Positions 9,040 to 17,458 are shown, numbered from the stretch's first letter. The stretch is 64,000 nucleotides of DNA from Parasediminibacterium sp046546515 (GCF_046546515.1 NZ_JBKHKJ010000029.1:3086-67085); one strand, 5' to 3'. Numbers and translations: made by a program. Notes: generated by a model from the letters alone, not told the origin.

Positions 9040-9138
9040 CGATAATGTATTGATAATGGAATGATAGTTTTACTATAGTAGAATGATAATTTATTGATAA
9101 GAAACTGATAAGATTTTGGTAGTGGATTATTATTTTCC
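9040..9138 (+). repeat. 11-bp phased tandem array (TGATAAT type), element copy 1
   Basis: GAT-type cores start at 9041, 9052, 9063, 9085, 9096 and 9107, with a degenerate unit at 9074 and weaker ones after 9117, all in exact 11-bp register. The consensus unit is TGATAAT plus four variable A/T-rich bases. Degenerate units in the same register appear to fill 9007-9039 back to box A. Confidence 0.8.
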
Positions 9139-9238
9139 TAAACCAACTAACATCAGATGCGAGAGGCAAGGCCAAGATGCCCGTAGTTCCTCCTTTCATG
9201 TAAAATTGGCATGAATAGGCATATAGTCCAAAATAAAA

Positions 9239-9298
9239 ATCCTATATGGGGGAAATATTCCCTCATGAGTATCCAAAATTTCCCCCATATCGGATACT
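9239..9298 (+). other. Conserved box B with potential pseudoknot, element copy 1
   Basis: 9239-9290 is a 52-nt block shared with 20660-20711 (minus strand) at about 80% identity. ATATGGGGGAAAT (9244-9256) pairs perfectly with ATTTCCCCCATAT (9278-9290). AGTATCC inside the loop (9268-9274) pairs with GGATACT just after the stem (9292-9298), an H-type pseudoknot topology. The second stem is not preserved in copy 2. Confidence 0.7.
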
Positions 9299-9356
9299 TT
9301 TTAAACCTAGATTTTGCAGTTGAAATCTATTGAAAACAATTAAAAACGAAATTTTG

Positions 9357-9374
9357 AAATGCACCCAATAAAGG
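9357..9374 (+). repeat. Right terminal inverted repeat and direct repeat, element copy 1
   Basis: AAATGCACCC (9357-9366) closes the element and AATAAAGG (9367-9374) repeats the left flank. The three following G residues also match the left side, so the direct repeat could be read as 11 bp if the terminal GGG/CCC is excluded from the inverted repeat. Confidence 0.7.
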
Positions 9375-9383
9375 GGGCAGCCT

Positions 9384-9391
9384 TAACTTTG
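9384..9391 (+). promoter_or_regulatory. Candidate -7 element for the esterase gene
   Basis: TAACTTTG fits the Bacteroidota -7 consensus TAnnTTTG, 33 nt before ATG 9424. The nearest TTTG upstream (9353) is too far for a standard -33 and lies inside the element's inverted repeat. Confidence 0.4.
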
Positions 9392-9423
9392 CCCCATAAT
9401 TTCATGGTTCAAATTTTAAACAA

Positions 9424-10155
9424 ATGCACAAACATATTACTTCGTGGCATAGCCCAGCACTAAATAAAAACATGCCCATAGCCACTTATGGCCATTATGG
9501 GTTTTGCTTGCTGCTAATACCTACGGCTGCAGCAGATTATTTGGAATACGAGCGTTTCCAACTCATAGAGGCACTTGCCCCATTGATTAATGCTGGCAAA
9601 CTGAAAGTGTATAGCATAGACAGCATGAACAAGGAAAGCTGGATGAACTATAACATGGTGCCTGCGCACAAGGCCATCAGGCACAACCAGTTTAACAACT
9701 ATGTTTACAACGAAGTAATACCTTATATCCGCAGCCAGAGTGGGCAGGGAACTTTTATTTATACCTGTGGCGCATCTTTTGGCTCTTTACATGCCATGAA
9801 TTTGTTTTTGAAGCGACCAGATATTATCAACGGGGTTATTAGCATGAGCGGGGTTTATGACCTTACGGAATATACAAGGGGCTACTGGGACGAGCAGGTA
9901 TATTACAATAGCCCCTGCCATTACATCCCAAATTTAACAGACGATTATTACTTGTCTAAAATAAAAGCCAGCCACCATATACATATTTATACAGGCAGTG
10001 GCGAGCATGAGGACCCTGAAGCCAACAAGCGGTTTTCTAGCATCTTGTGGGGCAAAGGCATTTGGCACGACCTAGGCATATGGGGCAGCGACATAAAACA
10101 CGATTGGCCTACCTGGCGAAAAATGCTGCTATATATTCTGAACAATAAATTTTAA
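9424..10155 (+). CDS. Putative esterase, alpha/beta hydrolase fold (PF00756-like)
   Basis: This 243-residue, apparently cytosolic protein lacks a signal peptide. The nucleophile elbow is CGASFGS with Ser118, and the likely catalytic His lies in IKHDWPTW near the C-terminus; an acidic residue in SGEHEDPEAN may complete the triad. The fold resembles the esterase D/putative esterase group that cleaves small acyl or carbohydrate esters. It stands alone, with element copy 1 upstream and hairpin repeat copy B downstream. Substrate unknown. Confidence 0.85.
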   Translation: MHKHITSWHSPALNKNMPIATYGHYGFCLLLIPTAAADYLEYERFQLIEALAPLINAGKLKVYSIDSMNKESWMNYNMVPAHKAIRHNQFNNYVYNEVIPYIRSQSGQGTFIYTCGASFGSLHAMNLFLKRPDIINGVISMSGVYDLTEYTRGYWDEQVYYNSPCHYIPNLTDDYYLSKIKASHHIHIYTGSGEHEDPEANKRFSSILWGKGIWHDLGIWGSDIKHDWPTWRKMLLYILNNKF

Positions 10156-10164
10156 AGACTGGTA

Positions 10165-10221
10165 GCCACAAAGGCGCAATGACTCAAAGTGGCACGAAGG
10201 AAAAGGAGAATGCTTCGTAGC
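10165..10221. repeat. Dispersed hairpin repeat, copy B (partial)
   Basis: GCCACAAAGGCGCAATG opens the copy and GGCACGAAGG pairs with TGCTTCGTAGC after a short purine-rich loop. The distal right arm seen in copies A and C is missing. It lies 10 nt past the esterase stop and may serve as its terminator. Confidence 0.65.
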
Positions 10222-10319
10222 AACTTAAACGCTTTTATACAAAAAACAGTTAATTCGCTTGGTGTTTTAGCATATATATACAATAGTGGCTTAATATTAC
10301 GACACATAATTCTTTTTTT

Positions 10320-11087
10320 TTGAATAAACAGGTTATACAAATCGTTTGCTTGCTTATACTTGCCATTGCTTGGCTGCCTTCAAAGGCACAATTTGTAACG
10401 GTTAGCGGTACTGTTTATGATATTACAGGCCGCAACCCTGTGGAAGCCATAGCGGTTTTTAGCAAATCGGGAAGGGGTACTTTTACCGACTCGCTGGGCA
10501 GGTATAGCTTCACGGTAAAAGCAAAAGACTCTATCTGGTTTTCGCTGATGAACAAATCAACCATGAAATATGCCATAGATACCATCAGCAACCTTAGCAG
10601 TTTCGATATCAGCATACATGTGAGGGCGACAGATTTGCCAGAAGTAACCGTAAGAAGCAAGAGCTACCGTTTAGACTCGCTTCAAAACAGGAGGGATTAT
10701 CAAAAATATTTCGATTTTAAAAAGCCAGGCATCAAGCTAAGCAACAACCCCGGCTATAACCCTGGTGGCCTTACAGTGGGGCTGGACCTGGATGAGTTTA
10801 TAAATATGTTCCGGTTCCGGCGCAACCGCAATTTGATGTTTTTGCAAAACCGCCTGATACAGCAAGAGCAGGACAAGTATGTAAACTTTAGGTTTAGCAA
10901 GGCAATGGTGCATAAGATTACCAAATTGGAAAGCCCAGAGCTGGATACATTCATAAAAAAATACCGGCCCGACTATGATTTGCTGCAAACATTCAACGAT
11001 TTAGAAATGGGTTACTATATTGAGCAATATTTTAAAGAATACCAAATAAAAAGAAACAGGAGTAGTTTAAAGAAAATAGATGATTAA
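10320..11087 (+). CDS. Secreted CarboxypepD_reg-like domain protein
   Basis: A 255-residue protein with a signal peptide (MNKQVIQIVCLLILAIAW, cleavage near SKAQ). A CarboxypepD_reg-like beta-sandwich follows at about 24-110 (VSGTVYDITGRNPVEAI, then FTDSLGRYSF), ending in the typical LPEVTVRS. The C-terminal half is basic and unrecognised. Proteins of this class are periplasmic or surface-associated in Bacteroidota and often precede SusC-like or plug-domain proteins, as here. The start is TTG at 10320, chosen because a signal peptide begins there and no ATG is available. Confidence 0.75.
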   Translation: MNKQVIQIVCLLILAIAWLPSKAQFVTVSGTVYDITGRNPVEAIAVFSKSGRGTFTDSLGRYSFTVKAKDSIWFSLMNKSTMKYAIDTISNLSSFDISIHVRATDLPEVTVRSKSYRLDSLQNRRDYQKYFDFKKPGIKLSNNPGYNPGGLTVGLDLDEFINMFRFRRNRNLMFLQNRLIQQEQDKYVNFRFSKAMVHKITKLESPELDTFIKKYRPDYDLLQTFNDLEMGYYIEQYFKEYQIKRNRSSLKKIDD

Positions 11088-11165
11088 TAAATTTTCCATA
11101 TTAAACCGCTGGCTTTTTATTTAATCATTACTTGGCAAACCCCCTAAAAAACGCGAACAATCATT

Positions 11166-13646
11166 ATGAAAAAAAAGCTTACCCCCCTCATCCTCCTTTT
11201 CATCATCCTTTCTGTGTATGCCAATGCACAAAAAATAGACTCTACCTTGGCACAATATGCCGATGATTACCCACAAGAAAAAATACACTTACATTTCGAC
11301 AAGGGCATTTATATAAAAGGGGACATGATTTGGTTTAAAGCCTACTTGCTAACAGGGCTAGACCTATCGGACAACAGCAAAAATTTTTATGTGGATTGGT
11401 TTGACGATAAAGGCGCATTGCTAACACATACAGTAAGCCCGATATTTGAATCGAGTGCAAGGGGGCAATTTGAAGTGCCAGCAAACTACACAGGCAAGTT
11501 CCTGCACGTGAAGGCATATACGCAATGGATGCTGAATTTTGACACCGCTTTTCTTTATAACAAAGACATAAGGATAGACCAAACAGTAGCAGCACCATCT
11601 TCAACCGCTTCTGCCAAACCAGAAACCACAAAAAAATCAGCAAAGCAGCAGGCTAATTTGCCTGTGCCTGAGGCAGCCAAGCCCAAAACCCCAACAGCCA
11701 CCATCCATTTCTTTCCCGAAGGCGGTGAATTGCTAAACGATGTAACTACAAGGGTTGCTTTTTTAATTGAAAATGAATTTGGCTTGCCCGTAAGCGCAGC
11801 AGGGGCGTTGAAAAACAATAAAGGCGAACTGATAGATTCCTTTATTACAGAGCACGATGGCATGGGCAGCTTTAGCATACAGCCAGACAGCACGCAGCCA
11901 TATTCTGCAACCTGGCTAGATGAGTATGGCATTGCGCATACTACCCCTTTGCCTTTGGCGAAAACCGTTGGAGCAACCCTAGAGGTGCAGCCTGCAAAAG
12001 CAAAAGCGATGTTTTTTGTAAACAGGAGCAAAGAAGCTACCCCCAACTTGAAAACAATGTTTGTAATAGCCACCATGCACCAGCACGAGGTATATAAATC
12101 TAAAATAAACTTGTCTGAAAGACTGGCCGCCATCGGCGAAATACCTACCAAAGATTTACCCACAGGCGTATTGCAAATAACTTTGTTCGATGCCGATTAT
12201 GCCCCGTTGGCAGAAAGGGTAACTTTTGTAAACAATTATCAATTCCTGTTTACGCCCCAAGTAAGGGTTACGAAAGCAGGGCTAGACAAAAGGGCTAAAA
12301 ACACCATTGAAATACAAGTAGATGATTCTGTGGTTAGCAATATGTCAGTAGCAGTTACTGATGCTGGTTTGCTTACTGATGCAGGCACCAACATTGCATC
12401 TGACTTATTGCTAAGCGGCGATATAAAAGGCAATATCAACAACCCAGCTTACTATTTTTCTAGCAAGGCCGATTCTGTAACCCATCACTTAGACCTAGTG
12501 ATGCTAACCCATGGCTGGCGGAAATTTAACTGGAAAGACGTGGCTAGTGGCACGCTGCCTAAAATTACGCACCCAAGGGAAACAGAATTCATGGAGCTAA
12601 AAGGGACCATTTATGGAAACATGAATAAAAGCGCGATGCTGAACCAAAAGATAATTTTATTGATGCAGGGGAAAGACAGCGTAAAACAAAGCTTGTTTTT
12701 GGATGTGGATAGGGCTGGTAATTTTGGCCGAAAAGGCGTTCTTTTTTACGATACTATTTATGTTTTTTACCAGCTAATGGGCGACAAAAGGCTAACTGAC
12801 AGGGTTGAAATTGGTTTTCAAACAGGCCTGATCCAGCCGCCATCGATGAAGTACAGCAGCATTACCACCTCCCCTTTTTTATGGGCTTATAACTCTAAAG
12901 ACTCAAGCCTGCTGGAAAGGAGCAGAATGTTTTATAATGAAAAAGAAAAAGTGAAACGGCAATTAGCTGCTAACGAACTGGCAGAGGTAACCGTTAGGAC
13001 TAAGGTAAAAAGGGCCGTGGACGTGCTGGATGAAAAATATACCAGTGGGTTATTTGCTGGTGGCGACAGCAAACAATTTGACCTAACAACAGATCCTTTT
13101 GCAGTTGCTGCACAGGATGTGTTTTCGTATTTGCAGGGCAGGGTAGCTGGTTTGCAAATCAACAATTCAGGAGCGGATGTAACGCTTAGCTGGAGGGGCA
13201 GCACACCCGAGTTGTACCTAGATGAAACGAAAGTAGAGGTTGATCAACTAAGGAATACACCTATGACAGATGTGGCATACATAAAAGTTTTCCCACCGCC
13301 GTTTTTTGGAGCCACGGGCGGCGGTGCTGGCGGCGCCATAGCCATTTATACACGCAAGGGCGTTGATGTGAAGCCTACCCCTGGCGTAGGGCTAAACTTT
13401 AAAAGGTTGGCTGGCTACACTCCGTATAAGGAGTTTTACAACCCCGACTACGCTACAAGCACGCCTACCTATACCGAAGATGCAAGGACAACCCTATACT
13501 GGAACCCTTTTGTATTAACCTACGGTAAAAACCATACGGTGCAGCTTGAGTTCTATAACAACGACATTTCTAAAAAACTGCGTTTGGTAATAGAGGGCAT
13601 AAACCGGGATGGCAAAATTGCAAGGGTGGAGAAATTGATAGAATAG
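11166..13646 (+). CDS. Secreted MG2-like protein with C-terminal TonB plug domain but no barrel
   Basis: An 826-residue protein with a signal peptide ending near ANAQ19. Residues 30-140 carry a macroglobulin-like domain (EKIHLHFDKGIYIKGDMIWF), followed by an Ala/Pro/Lys-rich linker at about 140-180 and further beta domains. A TonB-receptor plug domain is near 660-745 (VFSYLQGRVAGLQI, then GGGAGGAIAIYTRKG). No 22-strand barrel follows, so it cannot be a transporter by itself. Such proteins are common in Bacteroidota; a surface scaffold or sensor role is inference. It probably forms a unit with the preceding gene and ends at a strong hairpin. Confidence 0.85.
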   Translation: MKKKLTPLILLFIILSVYANAQKIDSTLAQYADDYPQEKIHLHFDKGIYIKGDMIWFKAYLLTGLDLSDNSKNFYVDWFDDKGALLTHTVSPIFESSARGQFEVPANYTGKFLHVKAYTQWMLNFDTAFLYNKDIRIDQTVAAPSSTASAKPETTKKSAKQQANLPVPEAAKPKTPTATIHFFPEGGELLNDVTTRVAFLIENEFGLPVSAAGALKNNKGELIDSFITEHDGMGSFSIQPDSTQPYSATWLDEYGIAHTTPLPLAKTVGATLEVQPAKAKAMFFVNRSKEATPNLKTMFVIATMHQHEVYKSKINLSERLAAIGEIPTKDLPTGVLQITLFDADYAPLAERVTFVNNYQFLFTPQVRVTKAGLDKRAKNTIEIQVDDSVVSNMSVAVTDAGLLTDAGTNIASDLLLSGDIKGNINNPAYYFSSKADSVTHHLDLVMLTHGWRKFNWKDVASGTLPKITHPRETEFMELKGTIYGNMNKSAMLNQKIILLMQGKDSVKQSLFLDVDRAGNFGRKGVLFYDTIYVFYQLMGDKRLTDRVEIGFQTGLIQPPSMKYSSITTSPFLWAYNSKDSSLLERSRMFYNEKEKVKRQLAANELAEVTVRTKVKRAVDVLDEKYTSGLFAGGDSKQFDLTTDPFAVAAQDVFSYLQGRVAGLQINNSGADVTLSWRGSTPELYLDETKVEVDQLRNTPMTDVAYIKVFPPPFFGATGGGAGGAIAIYTRKGVDVKPTPGVGLNFKRLAGYTPYKEFYNPDYATSTPTYTEDARTTLYWNPFVLTYGKNHTVQLEFYNNDISKKLRLVIEGINRDGKIARVEKLIE

Positions 13647-13680
13647 TGATTTGTTATTTTGAATGCTAAATTTTAAATTA

Positions 13681-13716
13681 AAAATCCCAAAGGGCATAGT
13701 CCTTTGGGATTTTTTT
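13681..13716. terminator. Bidirectional intrinsic terminator
   Basis: ATCCCAAAGG (13684-13693) pairs with CCTTTGGGAT (13701-13710) around a 7-nt loop. A run of T follows on the plus strand and a run of A precedes, so both convergent genes (the plug protein and purH) can terminate here. Confidence 0.9.
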
Positions 13717-13767
13717 GTGATTTAATAGCCAAACTCAAATGATTGGCCTTAATTTAAAATAAACCGA

Positions 13768-15291
13768 TTAGTGTTTAAAATGCCTCAAATCTGTAATAAC
13801 CATTGCTAGGTTTTGTTCTACACAGTAGCTAATGCTGTCTTTATCGCGAATTGAGCCACCCGGTTGGATAAATGCTTCTAAGCCTGCCTCGTGAGCCATT
13901 TGCACGCAGTCGTTAAAAGGAAAAAAGGCATCACTGGCCAGAACGGCCGCATTCAAATCAAACTGGAATTGTCCTGCTTTTTCTATGGCCTGCCGCAATG
14001 AGTCCACACGGCTGGTTTGTCCACAGCCCTTGCCTACCAGTTGCTTGTTTTTAACCAGCGCTATGGCATTGCTTTTTAGATGCTTGCAAATAATATTTGC
14101 AAAAACGAGGTTGGCTTTTTCATCCTCCGTCGTTTGCCTGCCGCCAACTTCTTTCCAATTGGCAAAGTTGCCCTTGTCGCTGCCTTGGTGCAATGTGCCG
14201 CCCAATAGAGATTTAAACTGGCCATTTCCCGTTTCGCCAACACCAACTTTTAGCTCCAGCAATATCCTGTTTTTTTTGCTTTTCAATACTGCCAATGAAT
14301 CCTCGCTAAAAGAAGGGGCTATCAATACTTCAAAAAATATTTCATTAATGGCCTCTGCCGTGGCTTTGTCTATCTGCCCATTACTTACCAATACGCCGCC
14401 AAATGCGCTTTCGGGATCACCAGCCAAAGCCGCATCCCAGCTTTCTTTTACAGTAGCCCTTTCGGCAATGCCGCAAACATTGGTATGCTTGATAATAGCA
14501 AAAACAGCAGTATCCCCCGCTGCGTCAAATTCTGTTATCAACTGTATGGCAGCATCTACATCTACCAAGTTATTATAAGATAACTCCTTGCCGTTTAACT
14601 GCGTGAAAGATTGCGACAAGTTGCCATAAAAAACAGCTTGCTGGTGTGGGTTTTCACCATACCTCAGTACTTGTTGCTCACTGCTGGTTTGGAAAGTGGT
14701 ATTGCTAGGGTTGAAATAGTTGCTAATAGCAATATCATAGTTCATCACTACTGCAAATGCCTTGGCTGCAAATGCCTTGCGTTGCTCCAAGCTAATAACA
14801 CCTTCTTGGCTTTTTAATATATCATTTAATACGGCATAGTCTGCCTTGGCTGCAATAACTGTTACGTCTTTAAAGTTTTTGGCAGCAGCCCTTATCATGG
14901 ATGGGCCTCCGATGTCTATTTTTTCAATTATCAGCGCTTCCTCAGTAGTGTTTTTCAATGTTTCCTCAAAAGGGTAAAGATCTACTATTACTAGGTCTAT
15001 CTCGGGTATGCTGTATTGTTTCATCTCAGCCAAGTCTTGTTCTACATACCTCCTGCCCAGTATGCCGCCAAAAACGGCAGGGTGCAAGGTTTTTACCCGG
15101 CCACCCAAGATAGACGGGTAAGTGGTAAGGCTCTCAACAGGTACACAGGCAATGCCCGCTGCTTCTAAAAAGGCCTGTGTGCCCCCAGTAGAATAAATGG
15201 TAATGCCTAGGGATTGCAACTGCTTGCCCAAAACTTCCAGCCCGTTTTTATAAAAAACGGAGATCAATGCCGATTGAATTTTTTTTTCCAT
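13768..15291 (-). CDS. purH: Bifunctional AICAR formyltransferase / IMP cyclohydrolase
   Basis: PurH catalyses the last two steps of IMP synthesis. The N-terminal cyclohydrolase domain shows YSTGGT, GGRVKTLHP and DLVIVDLYPFEETL. The C-terminal transformylase domain shows RYGENPHQ, FAIIKHTNVCG near the middle and VLASDAFFPFND and PGGSIRD near the end. I take ATG 15291 (MEKKIQSALIS), giving 507 residues, the usual Bacteroidota length; an upstream in-frame start at 15339 would add 16 residues with no counterpart in the family. No other pur gene is adjacent. Confidence 0.96.
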   Translation of the reverse strand: MEKKIQSALISVFYKNGLEVLGKQLQSLGITIYSTGGTQAFLEAAGIACVPVESLTTYPSILGGRVKTLHPAVFGGILGRRYVEQDLAEMKQYSIPEIDLVIVDLYPFEETLKNTTEEALIIEKIDIGGPSMIRAAAKNFKDVTVIAAKADYAVLNDILKSQEGVISLEQRKAFAAKAFAVVMNYDIAISNYFNPSNTTFQTSSEQQVLRYGENPHQQAVFYGNLSQSFTQLNGKELSYNNLVDVDAAIQLITEFDAAGDTAVFAIIKHTNVCGIAERATVKESWDAALAGDPESAFGGVLVSNGQIDKATAEAINEIFFEVLIAPSFSEDSLAVLKSKKNRILLELKVGVGETGNGQFKSLLGGTLHQGSDKGNFANWKEVGGRQTTEDEKANLVFANIICKHLKSNAIALVKNKQLVGKGCGQTSRVDSLRQAIEKAGQFQFDLNAAVLASDAFFPFNDCVQMAHEAGLEAFIQPGGSIRDKDSISYCVEQNLAMVITDLRHFKH

Positions 15292-15357
15292 GATATTTAT
15301 TGATAAGGTTGGCAGGAAAGGCACAGGCAAGAAGCCCATGTTTTTTTAAACTTGCGG

Positions 15358-15365
15358 CAAATGTA
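15358..15365 (-). promoter_or_regulatory. Candidate purH -7 element
   Basis: TACATTTG on the minus strand fits TAnnTTTG and would give a leader of about 60 nt before ATG 15291. It overlaps the longer alternative start region, which supports the shorter purH start only weakly. Confidence 0.4.
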
Positions 15366-15477
15366 GCTTTTGAAGGCTTTGGTTGGGCAGGTGATTTTCT
15401 ACAAAAAATTATGTTTTTATTGGAATCGCTATTTTATAAATACAATAAATGATTATTTTAGCATCAAATTATTAATA

Positions 15478-15681
15478 GTGGGAAAGGTAAAAGGACAGAT
15501 AACAAAGGGCATTGGTGTTGCTCCATTAAAATCCGCAACTAAAAACAGTTTCTTGTTGAAAAAACATGCTAATGAAATAAAACCTAAGCCTAAAAACTAT
15601 CTTCGTATAAGAACTTTACTAACCAATATAGAAGGTTGTTTGTCTGATACCATTTTGGAAGGACGAAATGGTAGTTTATGA
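15478..15681 (+). CDS. Doubtful small open reading frame
   Basis: From GTG 15478 the frame encodes 67 residues rich in Lys (GKVKGQITKGIGVAPLKS, later TLLTNIEGCLSD). A longer TTG start at 15370 would lie on the purH promoter. No family is recognised and no ribosome site is obvious. It lies just upstream of, and on the same strand as, the next two small genes, so it may be a remnant or a third member of that unit. The rest of 15292-15744 shows only the candidate promoters. Confidence 0.3.
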   Translation: MGKVKGQITKGIGVAPLKSATKNSFLLKKHANEIKPKPKNYLRIRTLLTNIEGCLSDTILEGRNGSL

Positions 15682-15731
15682 TTTATTATTTCGACACTTC
15701 ATTTCTATGTGAAATTTTCAATTGTATTTTT

Positions 15732-15739
15732 TATATTTG
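15732..15739 (+). promoter_or_regulatory. Candidate -7 element giving a leaderless start
   Basis: TATATTTG fits TAnnTTTG and ends 6 nt before ATG 15745. Transcription would therefore begin at or next to the start codon. No clear -33 motif is seen. Confidence 0.4.
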
Positions 15740-15744
15740 TAAGC

Positions 15745-15927
15745 ATGAAAGATAAAGAAACAGAAATAGTGATAGCAAATTTGCCCAATTCAAAAGGGGC
15801 GGTCATCTTCAAGAAAATGAGTGATGAGAAAAAAGCTATCCGTGCCCATATTCAAAATGGCGGAAAAATTTCAGAACTAAAAGGAAAATTTAACATTGTT
15901 AAAACCGTATCCATTACAGCAAAATGA
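15745..15927 (+). CDS. Small hypothetical protein (60 residues)
   Basis: Starts MKDKETEIVIANLP, continues GAVIFKKMSDEKKAIRAH and ends NIVKTVSITAK. An upstream in-frame start at 15709 would add a hydrophobic stretch and would be transcribed only from another promoter, so I prefer 15745, just after the TATATTTG element. It overlaps the next gene by 32 nt, implying coupled translation. The size, overlap and isolation recall a two-gene toxin-antitoxin arrangement, but no toxin or antitoxin family is recognised. Confidence 0.55.
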   Translation: MKDKETEIVIANLPNSKGAVIFKKMSDEKKAIRAHIQNGGKISELKGKFNIVKTVSITAK

Positions 15928-16378
15928 TGAGTACTCTTTTGAGTTCACCACTAACCAGAAAATAAAGTATGAAGTTTATTTTCTTGATTACAGGTTTATG
16001 TTTGCTGACTATCCAAATATTGCTTGCCCTATATATTCATTTAACATTGAGACAAAACAAGGAAATCCAGATAATACGTTTGGCGACGAAAGGGTTGGCT
16101 TAACTGTTGCTGTTATTTTTAATTATTTCTTTAACAATATAGAAAATGTTGCTTTGTATATCTGCGATAGTATAGATAAAAGGCAAAACGCACGAAAGAG
16201 AAAATTCGATTTATGGTTTTTTGTTTACAATGATGGCAGCCTTTTTAAAGAAGATGGTTTAGCAATAGTAGAGGGGGAGGAAATATATAATTCATTGTTA
16301 TTGCACAAAGAAAACTTTCAATTTAAAGATATAATACTAGCATTTAAAGAACTAAATGAAAAGACAAGTGAAAAGTAG
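15896..16378 (+). CDS. Hypothetical protein, possibly DUF6169-like
   Basis: A 160-residue protein from a TTG start inside the previous gene, the only start before the conserved-looking region. It opens with QNDEYSFEFTTNQKIKYEVY, then IACPIYSFNIE, and has a central hydrophobic helix VAVIFNYFFNN and CDSIDKRQNARKRKFDLWF. The pattern resembles what I remember of DUF6169, which has no assigned function; this is unverified. The second member of an overlapping pair. An internal Met (MFADYPN) is a less likely start. Confidence 0.65.
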   Translation: MLKPYPLQQNDEYSFEFTTNQKIKYEVYFLDYRFMFADYPNIACPIYSFNIETKQGNPDNTFGDERVGLTVAVIFNYFFNNIENVALYICDSIDKRQNARKRKFDLWFFVYNDGSLFKEDGLAIVEGEEIYNSLLLHKENFQFKDIILAFKELNEKTSEK

Positions 16379-16427
16379 GTATGTTTAAATTGTTGCTTTA
16401 TTTTAAAAAACCATCACCTTGCTACTG

Positions 16428-17267
16428 CTACTCATGTATAGCTACTAGCGGCACATGACTATGGAAAGCCAATTCTTTTGAATGGCTACTTATAAAAATA
16501 TTTTCCAGCAGGCTATGTTTTTTAGGTATGATAATAGTTACATCCACTTTGTTTTCATCTGCAAATGAATTGATGGCTTCCGAAAAATTGGGGCTAACAA
16601 TGAAATGGAATTTGGGGTTGTGCCCTGCAAATATTTTCTTTAAAGCCAAGCACTCAAACGAATCTTCATAATAAGAATGATGTGAGGTTTCTGCAACGTT
16701 CAGTATCAGTAAGGAGGCTTTGGTGTCGTTTAAAATGTCTTTGATTTGAGAATATGGCTTAGCATCTATTACATGGGCAAAATCTGAGACAAGCAAGAAA
16801 CGGTCAATATGTTTATAAGAACGATTTGCTGGTACAATAATTACAGGAACAGAAGCAGTTTTTGCAATAACCGTAGTATTGCTGCCCAGTATTTTTTCAT
16901 AGAAAACACCGCCACTAGTAATGCCCATCACAATAACATCTGCATTTATTTGCTGGCAAATTTTATTAATCTCCGAGGTAAAAGAGCCATAATCTGCTAT
17001 TGTATCTATTGAAATGCCAATTGGGCAATCTTTTTCCAAGCTTTGCTTTAAATGCTGGAGCTCATTTTGCGAAGCTTGCTTAATGGTATCAAATTCCATT
17101 GTCCCTATGCTGGAAAGCAATGGGTCTGGCGTAACAACTATAGGGAAGGTAAAACCATTATACAGTACTATTTTGCTTGCGCCCACTTGCTGGGCAAGCC
17201 CAATAGCATATATAGCAGCATTTCTTGACGTACTGGAAAAATCGGCAGGCACAAGTATCGTTTTCAT
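16428..17267 (-). CDS. Tandem universal stress protein (two UspA domains)
   Basis: This 279-residue cytosolic protein has two UspA folds. The first (1-145) has the usual opening TILVPADFSSTSRNAA and the nucleotide-binding region GITSGGVFYEKILGS. The second (about 150-279) is degenerate: its glycine motif is replaced by IPKKHSLLENIF, so it probably does not bind ATP. The C-terminus VPLVAIHE is typical. Transcribed divergently from uvrA across a 217-bp gap. Members of the family respond to starvation and redox stress; the specific role is unknown. Confidence 0.92.
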   Translation of the reverse strand: MKTILVPADFSSTSRNAAIYAIGLAQQVGASKIVLYNGFTFPIVVTPDPLLSSIGTMEFDTIKQASQNELQHLKQSLEKDCPIGISIDTIADYGSFTSEINKICQQINADVIVMGITSGGVFYEKILGSNTTVIAKTASVPVIIVPANRSYKHIDRFLLVSDFAHVIDAKPYSQIKDILNDTKASLLILNVAETSHHSYYEDSFECLALKKIFAGHNPKFHFIVSPNFSEAINSFADENKVDVTIIIPKKHSLLENIFISSHSKELAFHSHVPLVAIHE

Positions 17268-17458
17268 AACTAAAAAATTTAAACCTAAAGGTAGTTAACT
17301 AGTGCCTATAAAACATGATATTGGTCATGAAAAGCAGAATTTTAAAATGCCCCCAATCAAGCTGGCTAAAACGTGCCTTTGTATCTTCTCTTCATTAACC
17401 CCGATTTCAAAAACTAGCCCCAAAATTTTATCCTAACCAATTACTTCCCTATTTGTTC

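Larger units (their letters stand above)
8727..9366 (+). mobile_element. Undescribed TIR-flanked intergenic element, copy 1 (640 bp, no transposase)
   Basis: This fills most of the long gap between the response regulator and the esterase and holds no credible gene. In order it has: inverted repeat; an inner palindrome with a 19-bp tandem repeat (8828-8877); conserved box A (8970-9006); an 11-bp tandem array (9040-9138); about 100 nt of spacer; conserved box B (9239-9290); and the closing inverted repeat. Copy 2 (20609-21161) has the same order on the opposite strand, with boxes A and B clearly homologous. The 8-bp flanking direct repeats suggest transposition, as in a non-autonomous MITE-like element. 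A structured RNA is an alternative. Confidence 0.65.

Noticed and set aside
9040..9138. 11-bp arrays considered as CRISPR
   Set aside because: Units are far too short, have no unique spacers of 30 nt or so, and no cas gene is present.
15370..15477. Long TTG start for the small frame ending at 15681
   Set aside because: It would begin at the purH promoter region and adds residues with no credible start context; even the shorter version is doubtful.
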